27,301 nucleotides of DNA, taken from IMG/VR virus record IMGVR_UViG_3300046804_002892, positions 1 to 27,301 of that record, one strand, 5' to 3'. The notes beneath the pieces are model-generated. The model had not been told where the DNA came from. It saw only the letters and a list, made by a program, of their open reading frames with translations, and ran no database searches. This DNA comes from a virus. Below are positions 14,468 through 21,938 of this stretch, piece after piece (the first letter of the stretch is position 1; each line of letters opens with the position of its first letter). Made by a program: the position numbers and the translations under genes.

Positions 14468-15205
14468 ATGATAGACATATTAAGAGACATAGTTAAACAC
14501 ACATATGGTTTAGGCTTCCTAGATCTAGTTAAAATCACAGGCACTGCAGATGAAACTGCTATTGATTCTATGGCAGAAGATCGTTCAGTGATTCTACAAG
14601 GCACATTCAAACAACCACAAGCAGGATTAGTAGGCACATTTGGAATGCCACAATTGAACAAATTAGATATTCATTTAAAATGTCCAGAATACAAAGACAA
14701 AGCCAACATTACAGTTATCAAAGGCACAAGAAATGGTGCTGAAATTCCTGTAGGCATACACTTTGAGAATGAAAAAGGCGATTTCAAAAATGATTATCGT
14801 TTTATGAATGCTGAAATCATCAATGAGAAATTAAAAACAATTAAATTCAAAGGTGTTAAATGGGACGTAGAGATTGAGCCCACAGTGGCAGGCGTGCAGA
14901 GATTCAACTTCCAATCTGTAGCAAACACTGAACATAATACATTTGTTGTAAGAACCGACAACGGCAACCTAGTATTCACGTTTGGTGATCAAGCATCACA
15001 TGGTGGAGAATTTACTTTTGCCACAGGTGTTAAAAGCACTCTTAACAAAGGTTGGAGTTGGCCAGTAGCACAGGTTCTACAAATATTAAAATTGTCTGAT
15101 TCTGCCAAGGTTACTCTGCATTTCTCCAATGAAGGTGCAATGCAAGTCACAGTAGATTCAGGAGTGGGTGTATATCGTTATATCATACCAGCACAGGCAC
15201 AGTAA
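14468..15205 (+). CDS. 45: Sliding clamp, T4 gp45-like, 245 aa
   Basis: Resembles the phage PCNA-fold processivity clamp, a trimer that encircles DNA, tethers polymerase and in T4 also activates late promoters. Recognised from overall pattern: an N-terminal LRDIVKHTYGLGFLDLVKI helix/strand, VAGVQRFNFQSVANTEH, and the C-terminal PCNA-like ending with KVTLHFSNEGAMQVTVDSGVGVY followed by YRYIIPAQ. Length is near T4 gp45 (228 aa). Its own sigma70-like promoter lies upstream and its stop overlaps the dpdA start by one base (TAATG). The presence of clamp and TAAATA elements together fits T4-type late transcription. Confidence 0.85.
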   Translation: MIDILRDIVKHTYGLGFLDLVKITGTADETAIDSMAEDRSVILQGTFKQPQAGLVGTFGMPQLNKLDIHLKCPEYKDKANITVIKGTRNGAEIPVGIHFENEKGDFKNDYRFMNAEIINEKLKTIKFKGVKWDVEIEPTVAGVQRFNFQSVANTEHNTFVVRTDNGNLVFTFGDQASHGGEFTFATGVKSTLNKGWSWPVAQVLQILKLSDSAKVTLHFSNEGAMQVTVDSGVGVYRYIIPAQAQ

Positions 15206-16650
15206 TGTCAGATCATAGGCAAGAACATTTAGGACCTTTGAACAGGGACTTTGCTAAGTTCTTGCCAGCGATATCTAACTTCTATAACACTTTCGTTAGC
15301 AAACAGAGAGCGAAAGGTGATCACATACCTAAAGAAAGAATACCTGCAGGTTTTGAAAATGATGTAGAAGGATTAAACTTTCTTAATCCAGAGAAAGGTT
15401 ATTTTACCTATGATGTGGGTTTATATTCAGCAGGACATGCTTGCCTAGATGTAGAAAAAGCACCTGTAGCTGACAGTATGTGTGTACAAAGAGATAGAAA
15501 ATTTTCTACTATAGTGGGTGATTCAGGTGGATATCAAATAGGTCGAGGAGTTATTAATTTTGATTGGCAAGATTTTGAAGGTAACAAAGCCAACAAAGTT
15601 AGAAGTGATATATTAAATTGGTTAGAATTAACCGCTGACTGGTCTATGACATTGGACGTACCAACCTGGGCAGCAGATGAATTAAACTCTCCTAAAACAG
15701 GATTAAAGAGTTTTCAAGACACTCTAAATGGTACAATCTATAACAATAAATTCTTTCAAAAAAATAGATTAGGACAAACTAAATTTTTGAACGTATTACA
15801 AGGAGATGATTGGGAAACAGCACAAACATGGTATGATGCTATCAAAGATTTTGAGTTTGAAGGATGGGCAATGGGTGGTATTAACATGTGTGACATGGAA
15901 GTACTGTTAAAAAGATTAATCATAATGAGAGATGAAAAGAAATTAGACAAGAAAAACTGGATACACGTGTTGGGTACATCACAACTGGATTGGGCTTGTT
16001 TCTTAACACAGATACAGAGACAGTTAAGAAAACATGTAAATCCGGATGTCACAATCAGTTTTGATTCAGCATCAGCATTCTTAAGCACAGCTAATGGATT
16101 AGTTTATACACATAATCTATTCACTCCTAAGAGATGGAGTTATATCATGGAGAAAGCACCGGATGATAAGAGATTGAAAGGTAGCACTATACCATTCCCA
16201 TTCAAGAGCGCTATTGGTAATCGATTAAACATGGGAGATGTTTGTTGGTATGGTGAAGGTGACCTAAATAAAAACAATAAAGAAGGCAAAACTTCTTGGG
16301 ATAGTTTCAGTTATGTATTAATGATGGCCCACAATGTATACAATCATATCAGAGCAGTACAAATTGCCAATGATATAAATGATATCGAAATGATTAAACA
16401 TCAACCAGAAGTAAAACATTGGCGGAAGATTAAAGAATCAGATACAACAGATCAGATGAGTGATTTTGTTCCTCGTAATATTTTATATTTTAATACATTT
16501 GTTAAAGAAGTGTTCGAATCAGAAAAACCTATGGAATTAATTGAATCATCCACATCATTTTTAGCAGATACTAGAGGTACTAGATGGCAGAGAGCCACAG
16601 GTGGTGGAAAAGGCAAAAACAATTTTAGTTCTTTATTTGAAGGAGTATAA
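15205..16650 (+). CDS. dpdA: TGT/DpdA-like 7-deazaguanine DNA transglycosylase, 481 aa
   Basis: Belongs to the tRNA-guanine transglycosylase superfamily TIM barrel, more like phage DpdA, which swaps guanine in DNA for a 7-deazaguanine. Visible: GDSGGYQIGRG (D106, matching the TGT general acid/base in DSGGFQ), TLDVPTWA (D151), LNVLQGDD (like the TGT V-Q-G element), GWAMGGI (like G-x-A-I-G-G), LGTSQLDW, and ISFDSASAF whose D287 is in the position of the TGT nucleophile Asp. The bacterial TGT zinc motif C-x-C-x2-C is absent; only one Cys (in DVCWYG) follows D287. FolE and QueE in the same region support a base-modification role. A true tRNA enzyme is the alternative. Confidence 0.85.
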   Translation: MSDHRQEHLGPLNRDFAKFLPAISNFYNTFVSKQRAKGDHIPKERIPAGFENDVEGLNFLNPEKGYFTYDVGLYSAGHACLDVEKAPVADSMCVQRDRKFSTIVGDSGGYQIGRGVINFDWQDFEGNKANKVRSDILNWLELTADWSMTLDVPTWAADELNSPKTGLKSFQDTLNGTIYNNKFFQKNRLGQTKFLNVLQGDDWETAQTWYDAIKDFEFEGWAMGGINMCDMEVLLKRLIIMRDEKKLDKKNWIHVLGTSQLDWACFLTQIQRQLRKHVNPDVTISFDSASAFLSTANGLVYTHNLFTPKRWSYIMEKAPDDKRLKGSTIPFPFKSAIGNRLNMGDVCWYGEGDLNKNNKEGKTSWDSFSYVLMMAHNVYNHIRAVQIANDINDIEMIKHQPEVKHWRKIKESDTTDQMSDFVPRNILYFNTFVKEVFESEKPMELIESSTSFLADTRGTRWQRATGGGKGKNNFSSLFEGV

Positions 16651-16651
16651 T

Positions 16652-16846
16652 ATGTCTAATAAAAACAAACAATTAAAAAAATTACAACTACATCATGATT
16701 ATCTAAATAGAAAGGTAGCAGAAGTCACAGAACTTAGAAAACATGACCGAAGCATAGAAAGTAAAACTATATTAATGCGATTAAAAAAAGAAAAATTAGC
16801 TCTAAAAGATCAAATTGCTGAATTAGAAAAAAAACTTGCATTATGA
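16652..16846 (+). CDS. YdcH/DUF465-like small coiled-coil protein, 64 aa
   Basis: ATG 16652 has AGGAG 6 nt upstream and follows the dpdA stop by one base; the frame is open further upstream from a GTG at 16601, but that would overlap dpdA heavily. The protein is a helical hairpin: LKKLQLHHDYLNRKVAEV, then ILMRLKKEKLALKDQIAELEKKL. The L-K-K-E-K-L-x-L-K-D-x-I pattern is that of the small bacterial DUF465 (YdcH/SlyX-like) family, whose function is unknown. The end overlaps the next gene by 4 nt. Confidence 0.7.
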   Translation: MSNKNKQLKKLQLHHDYLNRKVAEVTELRKHDRSIESKTILMRLKKEKLALKDQIAELEKKLAL

Positions 16847-17400
16847 ATTATCGATATGTTGACTTGCCAAATATAGACAACATAGCGCAAGAAATATTAA
16901 AAAAATTACCCTTAGAACATCGAAAAAAGAATATGTTTAAAGGATATCCTACAGATTTTTTTGATATTAAACCGTTACGAGATGCTGTTGAAACAATAAC
17001 ACCATGGGATAATATTCATGATATAGCATTAGTTTCAACTAAACCTCATTCATTTTTACCCACACATATAGATTATCATGATCTTTTAAAAGAAACAATA
17101 TATGCTTTGAATATACCTATATATAATTGTGATAATACTCATGTGGTATTTTATCGTGTTACAAAAGAAAATATCTTAGCCAAACATAAAACTCAAGAGC
17201 ATGGTAATGCTGATGATTATTGTGAGTATGCTGAATCTGATGTGGAAGAGATAGAAAAATTTTATTTAAATACTGCAGCTCTTTTTAATACACAGGTACC
17301 TCATAAAGCAATTAATAATACCAACGAACCTAGAATAGTGCTTACTATAAGATTTAAATCAAAATTAGATATTAATAAAATACCAATATTAACACTTTGA
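16843..17400 (+). CDS. 2-oxoglutarate/Fe(II) dioxygenase-like cupin-fold protein, 185 aa
   Basis: Looks like a double-stranded beta-helix oxygenase of the aspartyl-hydroxylase or 2OG-Fe(II) type. Metal ligands would be H75-x-D77 in LPTHIDYHD and H154 in NTQVPHKAINNTNEPRIVL, with R164 or R170 as the 2-oxoglutarate-binding Arg. The spacing (about 77 residues) is normal for small family members. The substrate is unknown; phage relatives are often described only as 2OG oxygenases. The gene is AT-rich compared with dpdA. It overlaps the previous gene by 4 nt, so it belongs to the dpdA transcript. A hydroxylating role on the modified base is speculative. Confidence 0.65.
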   Translation: MNYRYVDLPNIDNIAQEILKKLPLEHRKKNMFKGYPTDFFDIKPLRDAVETITPWDNIHDIALVSTKPHSFLPTHIDYHDLLKETIYALNIPIYNCDNTHVVFYRVTKENILAKHKTQEHGNADDYCEYAESDVEEIEKFYLNTAALFNTQVPHKAINNTNEPRIVLTIRFKSKLDINKIPILTL

Positions 17401-17424
17401 CAGATTGAATTATTATGTTACAAT
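17397..17424 (+). promoter_or_regulatory. Sigma70-like promoter with predicted leaderless start at 17433
   Basis: TTGACA (17397-17402, consensus), 16-nt spacer, TACAAT (17419-17424). Predicted +1 near 17431-17432, next to the ATG at 17433. It overlaps the stop codon of the oxygenase-like gene. The ATG at 17415 would lie inside the promoter, which favours 17433 as the start. Confidence 0.65.
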
Positions 17425-17432
17425 TAAAAAAT

Positions 17433-17951
17433 ATGCACAGAGACTACAGTTCAGGACATTTTGGCAATGAAGATGTTAAAGCATTCATTGGATTAGAAAT
17501 TGAATATACTTTAGCATATGGCAAGAGAACTTTGTTTTTAGCTACAAATGAATTCAGCACAGATCAAGTATTAGAACTTGCTACATTGAATGGTTGTGAA
17601 GCAGTATATTATGGTGCTAATAGAACATTTCAATATAATATAGGCACACATGTTTTTCAAATGAAAAAATTATTAGACAATGGCTATTACGTCACAATTG
17701 ATTATCCCTATACAGATCATGAAGAAATTAAAAAAAGATTTGCATTGATATGGAATGAACCTAAATTTATACCATTCTGCTCAATTATATTTAAAGATAG
17801 CGACGATGACAAACAACTGCATTTTAAAATAGATGATGTTACTTTTCGACATAGCAATCCGGGTGTGTGGACTATGAGTATGGAAGAATTTAAAAGAAAA
17901 GCAGGATTCACAGATTGGGATCAATACAGCAAAGATGAGATTATAAAATGA
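17433..17951 (+). CDS. Conserved marine-phage hypothetical, 172 aa
   Basis: Starts MHRDYSSGHFGNEDVKAFIG if the ATG at 17433 is used. The in-frame ATG at 17415 would add six residues but lies within the -10 region of the promoter described here. I recall the opening M-H-R-D-Y-S-S-G-H-F-G-N from cyanophage proteins of unknown function, often near queuosine-type genes. The pattern is alpha/beta (TLFLATNEFSTDQVLELA, AVYYGANRTFQ, YYVTIDYPY, CSIIFKDSDDDKQLHFKIDD). No classic catalytic motif. The last 4 bases overlap the QueD-like gene, which suggests the two act together. Confidence 0.65.
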   Translation: MHRDYSSGHFGNEDVKAFIGLEIEYTLAYGKRTLFLATNEFSTDQVLELATLNGCEAVYYGANRTFQYNIGTHVFQMKKLLDNGYYVTIDYPYTDHEEIKKRFALIWNEPKFIPFCSIIFKDSDDDKQLHFKIDDVTFRHSNPGVWTMSMEEFKRKAGFTDWDQYSKDEIIK

Positions 17952-18370
17952 TTGAAGCACAAAGATCACAGGCATTAAAAGAAAAGTTAGGTCAAAGCTC
18001 AAAAATGATTTGGGTAACTTTTCGAAAAGAAGGTATACACAAATATCCTGCAGCACTAACAGATCCTAAATTAGCTACCGGAGATGAATATGATGTGAGT
18101 TTTTTAGGATATCCTCACAGACATATATTTCATTTTCGAGTAGCAATAGAAGTATTTCACGATGACAGAGATATTGAATTTATACAATTTAAAAGATGGT
18201 TAGAAAAGTTATATACAGAAAAAACACTAGCTTTGGATTATAAATCTTGTGAAATGATATCAGATGATTTATATCTTGCAATCATAGGACGTTATCCAGG
18301 CAGAAAAATAACAATAGAAGTATCAGAGGATGGAGAAAATGGCTCGCAAGCAGAATACCTTAGGGGTTAA
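17948..18370 (+). CDS. Candidate divergent QueD/PTPS-like protein (6-carboxytetrahydropterin synthase), 140 aa
   Basis: Not obvious at first sight, but its order of elements follows the T-fold QueD/6-pyruvoyltetrahydropterin synthase layout. H31 in GIHKYP stands where QueD has AAH; H57-x-H59 in GYPHRHIFHFRVAIEV stands where QueD has HGH followed by strand beta-2. HDDRDIEFIQFKRWLEKLY matches the Asp-Phe plus helix segment (DF-x-x-L-K). The last strand KITIEVSEDGENG has E124 in the place of the pterin-anchoring Glu. The QueD catalytic Cys before HGH is not visible. FolE and QueE in the same region make the assignment attractive. Known alternative: a conserved phage unknown with no enzyme activity. 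Confidence 0.45.
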   Translation: MIEAQRSQALKEKLGQSSKMIWVTFRKEGIHKYPAALTDPKLATGDEYDVSFLGYPHRHIFHFRVAIEVFHDDRDIEFIQFKRWLEKLYTEKTLALDYKSCEMISDDLYLAIIGRYPGRKITIEVSEDGENGSQAEYLRG

Positions 18371-18689
18371 TATAGAAGTCAACGTACCAGTTAAGACACT
18401 GACTCGAAGGAAAGGTTATCTTCCTATAGGTGGTGGTGCTCTTAATGCTGATTACACTTTTGTGGATGCTGTGGCCAATGTATGCACTATGATGGGCAGT
18501 GCTGGTTATACCTATGGTAAGGATTTTATTTGGGCATATCACGGCTACAACGATGACATGGAAGACACAGTGACTCTATATGTTCGAGATGAAAAAATTA
18601 GAACTTGGTTGCATCTCAAAGCCAAGTGTGATTATGATATCAAACATACCAGTGATGGTGGTGTTAAATTAACAAAGGTTGCTCGATGA
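18339..18689 (+). CDS. Hypothetical protein, 116 aa
   Basis: ATG 18339 is chosen over 18330 because GGAGAAA is immediately upstream; either way it overlaps the QueD-like gene by about 30-40 nt. The protein has an N-terminal strand (GVNIEVNVPVKTLTRRKGYL), then a Gly-rich turn (PIGGGALNADY), a helix (FVDAVANVCTMM) and a segment DDMEDTVTLYVRDEKIRTWL. Compact alpha/beta, no recognised family. It ends in an ATGA overlap with the glycosyltransferase gene, so it belongs to the same operon. Confidence 0.55.
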   Translation: MARKQNTLGVNIEVNVPVKTLTRRKGYLPIGGGALNADYTFVDAVANVCTMMGSAGYTYGKDFIWAYHGYNDDMEDTVTLYVRDEKIRTWLHLKAKCDYDIKHTSDGGVKLTKVAR

Positions 18690-19861
18690 AAATATTTTAC
18701 ATGGGATTAGAACCGTATGAAGGTCGTTATACTCTACAATTAACAGATTGGACAGAAAGAGTTTATAAAAGACGTGGTATAGATTATGTCATTGTACCAG
18801 GTACTACTATAGACAATTCCAAAGCAATAGTAACAGGACAGGTATTAGATGCTCATGGTAGAAGTTATTTTGGTATGAGCCAAATGATGAATCTAGTTCG
18901 AATGATGAAAGCAGGAGAAATCACATCCGATGACGTTATATTTTTTGAAGATATGTTTCAACCAGGCATTGAATCGTTGCCTTATATCATACAACAATCA
19001 CCAGAACAATATAGACCAAGAATTTATTTGAGATGTTTAGCACAAGCTATAGATCCAGATGATTTTGTACACGTTTGGGGAATGAGCAAATGGATGAGTT
19101 TATATGAACAGATGTGTAATGAGATACCTAATGTGCATATTCTTGCAACCAATGAAGAGATGGTAGCTCACATGAGAATAGCGAATTGGAAGGCTCCTAT
19201 CTATAACATATCTGGATTGAGTTATGGCAAAGCGGAAGTACTCGAAAGAGTTAAAAAAATTAAACCATTTGAACAGCGATCTCGAAGAGTTGGATTTGCT
19301 GCTCGATGGGATCAAGAGAAACAACCTGGATTCTTTATGGATTTAATAGAACACTGGCATGCAAACAAAACTTTGCCTCAGGTAGAATTTGCAATATTCT
19401 GTGGAGGTCCTCTAAGATCTAATAATCCTGTTTATGTAAATCGAGCAAAACTGATGGAAAAGGCAGGTGCATTAAAAATTTACGAAAATCTTAAAAAGAA
19501 TGATTACTACGAATTATTAAATGATACTCGAGTATTATTCAATTGTGCTTTACAAGATTGGGTGTCTAACACAGTGTCTGAAGCAGATACTTTAGGTTGT
19601 AATGTTCTATTCCCAGCATATCGATCATTTCCAGAAACTTTTGCCAATGACGAGACTAGAATGTATGTACCATGGAGCGGCAGAGATGCAATGGAAAAAT
19701 TAAAAACTCTATTATCTAAACCATCTCCTAACATAGGTCGTATATCAGATTGGACCGATGGCACTATCGATAGAATGATTGATATTATGACTGGCATAGG
19801 TGAGCAGTGGAGGAGAGATGGTAGACATTACAGAAATACAACATCCGAAAGCAAATATTAA
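18686..19861 (+). CDS. GT-B glycosyltransferase (GT4-like), 391 aa
   Basis: Two Rossmann-like halves. The C-terminal half starts with RRVGFAARWDQEKQPGFFMDL (about residues 200-220, the GT4 element equivalent to G-R-x-x-x-x-K). It then has VEFAIFCGG, a helix YYELLNDTRVLFNCA, and the donor-binding NTVSEADTLGCNVLFP (E299 and G304 in the E-x(4)-G position). The N-terminal half (MKIFYMGLEPYEGRY, DVIFFEDMFQPG) fits an acceptor-binding domain. Donor and acceptor are unknown. The next gene encodes GalE, so UDP-galactose or a related sugar is a plausible donor. Acceptors could be a virion protein, host surface or modified DNA. Starts in an ATGA overlap. Confidence 0.75.
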   Translation: MKIFYMGLEPYEGRYTLQLTDWTERVYKRRGIDYVIVPGTTIDNSKAIVTGQVLDAHGRSYFGMSQMMNLVRMMKAGEITSDDVIFFEDMFQPGIESLPYIIQQSPEQYRPRIYLRCLAQAIDPDDFVHVWGMSKWMSLYEQMCNEIPNVHILATNEEMVAHMRIANWKAPIYNISGLSYGKAEVLERVKKIKPFEQRSRRVGFAARWDQEKQPGFFMDLIEHWHANKTLPQVEFAIFCGGPLRSNNPVYVNRAKLMEKAGALKIYENLKKNDYYELLNDTRVLFNCALQDWVSNTVSEADTLGCNVLFPAYRSFPETFANDETRMYVPWSGRDAMEKLKTLLSKPSPNIGRISDWTDGTIDRMIDIMTGIGEQWRRDGRHYRNTTSESKY

Positions 19862-19865
19862 AGGT

Positions 19866-20858
19866 ATGAATAAGTCAGTACTGGTTGTGGGCGGAGCCGG
19901 TTATATAGGATCTCACACTGCTAAAGAGTTATTAAAAAATGGTTTTACACCTGTGGTAGTAGATAGAGATATTAAAACTAAACCATGGGCTACACAGTAT
20001 GGTCCAGCGTTTGAATGTAATCTACCTCGAGATATAGATTTTTTAAAAGAAATCATTCATAGATACAACATTGATTCTTGCATACATTTTGCCGCACATA
20101 CACAAGTAGGAGAATCTGTGCGAGATCCATCTAAATATTATAAGAACAATGTGATAATGACTCTGCAATTATTAGACAAATTGAGAGAAGCAGGTGTAAA
20201 CAAATTTGTATTCTCATCCAGTGCAGCCGTTTATGGTATTCCTGCTAATGGCATAGCAGAAGACGATGAAACTAATCTACAGCCAATCAATCCATATGGT
20301 AGAAGTAAATTGATTGTGGAAAATATTCTAAAAGATTATTATGTGGCCTATGGATTAAGCAGTGTAAGTCTAAGATATTTTAACGCTGCAGGTGCTGACG
20401 CTGACAGTGAAATAGGCGAATTAAGAGAAGATGAATCTCATATTATACCATTAGCTATAGAAGCAGCATATCAAAATCGAGAATTTAAGTTATTTGGCAC
20501 AGACTTTGATACACCAGATGGAACCTGTGTAAGAGATTATGTGCATGTAACTGACCTTGCCAATGCACATGTACTATCTCTACAACGAGCATCAGGTAAT
20601 GTGATCTGTGAAAGATATAATTTAGGTTCTGGTATTAGTACCAGCAATAGACAACTTTTAGAAACTATCAAAAAATATGTAGGTAATATAAAGATTGCAG
20701 AAATGGATCGCAGAGCAGGAGATCCTCCTGTATTAGTAGCCAATACCACACGTGCAAAAAGTGAATTAGGTTGGGAACCCAAACACAGCTCTATTGACAA
20801 CATAGTGCAGACTGCTGTAAAATGGTATAGTAAGATCAACAAAAAAGATTTAAATTAA
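19866..20858 (+). CDS. galE: UDP-glucose 4-epimerase, GalE-like, 330 aa
   Basis: Extended short-chain dehydrogenase that interconverts UDP-glucose and UDP-galactose with bound NAD. Rossmann GGAGYIG at residues 9-15, Ser119 in FSSSAAVYG, catalytic Tyr144-x3-Lys148 in NPYGRSK, and the C-terminal family marks SLRYFNAAGA and DGTCVRDYVHV. The length is close to E. coli GalE (338 aa). ATG 19866 gives the family N-terminus; the frame also has a start at 19818 with GGAGGAGAG just before it, which would add 16 residues overlapping the glycosyltransferase. The C-terminal stop overlaps the folE ATG (TAATG). Confidence 0.9.
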   Translation: MNKSVLVVGGAGYIGSHTAKELLKNGFTPVVVDRDIKTKPWATQYGPAFECNLPRDIDFLKEIIHRYNIDSCIHFAAHTQVGESVRDPSKYYKNNVIMTLQLLDKLREAGVNKFVFSSSAAVYGIPANGIAEDDETNLQPINPYGRSKLIVENILKDYYVAYGLSSVSLRYFNAAGADADSEIGELREDESHIIPLAIEAAYQNREFKLFGTDFDTPDGTCVRDYVHVTDLANAHVLSLQRASGNVICERYNLGSGISTSNRQLLETIKKYVGNIKIAEMDRRAGDPPVLVANTTRAKSELGWEPKHSSIDNIVQTAVKWYSKINKKDLN

Positions 20859-21610
20859 TGAGCGATATTAATAAAGATCCAGTAATAAAAGGTTTAATGG
20901 ACACTTGGACTGATAAAAATAAACCTGTAAGTGAACAGATAAAAGAAAGAATTACCAAAGTAGGAAAAAGATTTTTTGCTGCTGACAATATCAGTGATTT
21001 TATACAAGATGGAGAACGAGAAAAACTTATTGACGAATTAACTGTAAAATTCGAAGCAGTATTAGATAGTTTGGTTATTGATAGAACGAATGATCCCAAT
21101 AGTTCAGGCACAGGTAGAAGATTAGCCAAAATGTATATTAATGAAATAATGGGTGGAAGATATAATCCTGCACCAGACGTTACAACCTTTCCTAACGAAG
21201 ATGGTCGTTATGATCAATTAATTGTGATCAGATGTGATATCAAAAGTATGTGTTCACATCATCATCAACCAGTATCAGGAGTTTGTTATATTGGTTGTTT
21301 GCCGGGCAAAAGATTGATTGGATTGAGCAAATACACAAGAATAGCACAACATCAGGCAGCTCGAGGACATCTACAAGAAGAACTAACAGAGAAAATAGCA
21401 TATAAGATATCACAGCTTACAGAAAGTCCAGCAGTAGGAGTGTATATCAGAGCAAGACATGGTTGCTGTGAGAACAGAGGTATAAGAAGTGCTAACTCCA
21501 GCACACAAACCACAGTGTTGAAAGGTTTATTAAAAACAGATCCCGGATTAAAAAACGAGTTCATGCACAATATACAATTACAAGAAACACAGAGTGGTTC
21601 AAATGGCTAA
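20858..21610 (+). CDS. folE: GTP cyclohydrolase I, FolE, 250 aa
   Basis: Converts GTP to 7,8-dihydroneopterin triphosphate, the first step of folate and of 7-deazaguanine (preQ0) synthesis. Zinc and catalytic residues are intact: SMCSHHHQP (C132, H134, H135) and RHGCCENRG (H201, C203), equivalent to C110, H112, H113, H179 and C181 of E. coli FolE. GLSKYTRIAQHQAARGHLQEELT is the standard core helix. It is about 28 residues longer than E. coli FolE at the N-terminus. Overlaps galE by one base. With DpdA and QueE nearby, preQ0 supply is the likely role; folate synthesis is an alternative. Confidence 0.95.
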   Translation: MSDINKDPVIKGLMDTWTDKNKPVSEQIKERITKVGKRFFAADNISDFIQDGEREKLIDELTVKFEAVLDSLVIDRTNDPNSSGTGRRLAKMYINEIMGGRYNPAPDVTTFPNEDGRYDQLIVIRCDIKSMCSHHHQPVSGVCYIGCLPGKRLIGLSKYTRIAQHQAARGHLQEELTEKIAYKISQLTESPAVGVYIRARHGCCENRGIRSANSSTQTTVLKGLLKTDPGLKNEFMHNIQLQETQSGSNG

Positions 21611-21938
21611 TAGCACAACTGTCAGTACCTGTCCTCTATTTCCTGAATTAGAAAATAAAAAATCATATGGATCTTTAGATCCTAACACAGGTCAATTAAA
21701 TATTCCTGGTATTTTTTCTGTACCTTCTGGATCCGTATTGCCACAAGGAGTGGGCAGCGGCACCGCATCAACATCATACACTGTGTCTTATGATGGGTGG
21801 AATTCTACAGCTCTTAGAAATTATGAGTTTGAATTACATGAAAAATATCCTGCTCTACAACAAGCATGGGAACATTATCAAAATATTTTAAGAATGTGCA
21901 AAAGCAGAGAGGAGGAAACAGGTGAGGATAGATTATAA
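21603..21938 (+). CDS. Hypothetical phage protein, 111 aa
   Basis: Not recognised. ATG 21603 overlaps the folE stop by 8 nt; a GTG at 21594 would add three residues. The N-terminal two thirds are Ser/Thr/Gly/Pro-rich (YGSLDPNTGQLNIPG, LPQGVGSGTASTSYTVSYDG). The C-terminal helix YPALQQAWEHYQNILRMCKSREEE is the kind of P-x-L-x-x-A-W-x-x-Y-x-x-x-L-x-x-C tail I recall from marine-phage unknowns. Its last 17 bases overlap guaC and contain that gene's Shine-Dalgarno. Confidence 0.6.
   Translation: MANSTTVSTCPLFPELENKKSYGSLDPNTGQLNIPGIFSVPSGSVLPQGVGSGTASTSYTVSYDGWNSTALRNYEFELHEKYPALQQAWEHYQNILRMCKSREEETGEDRL
21910..21915 (+). promoter_or_regulatory. Strong Shine-Dalgarno (AGGAGG) for a GTG start
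   Basis: AGGAGG lies six bases before the GTG at 21922, inside the end of the preceding gene. Because the resulting N-terminus aligns with the E. coli GuaC N-terminus (MRI-x-x-x-L-x-L), it fixes a non-ATG start. Confidence 0.75.

Noticed and set aside
16646-16651. TATAAT just before the ATG at 16652 as a sixth leaderless promoter
   Set aside because: No -35 match at 16-18 nt upstream, and AGGAG there serves as an ordinary Shine-Dalgarno.
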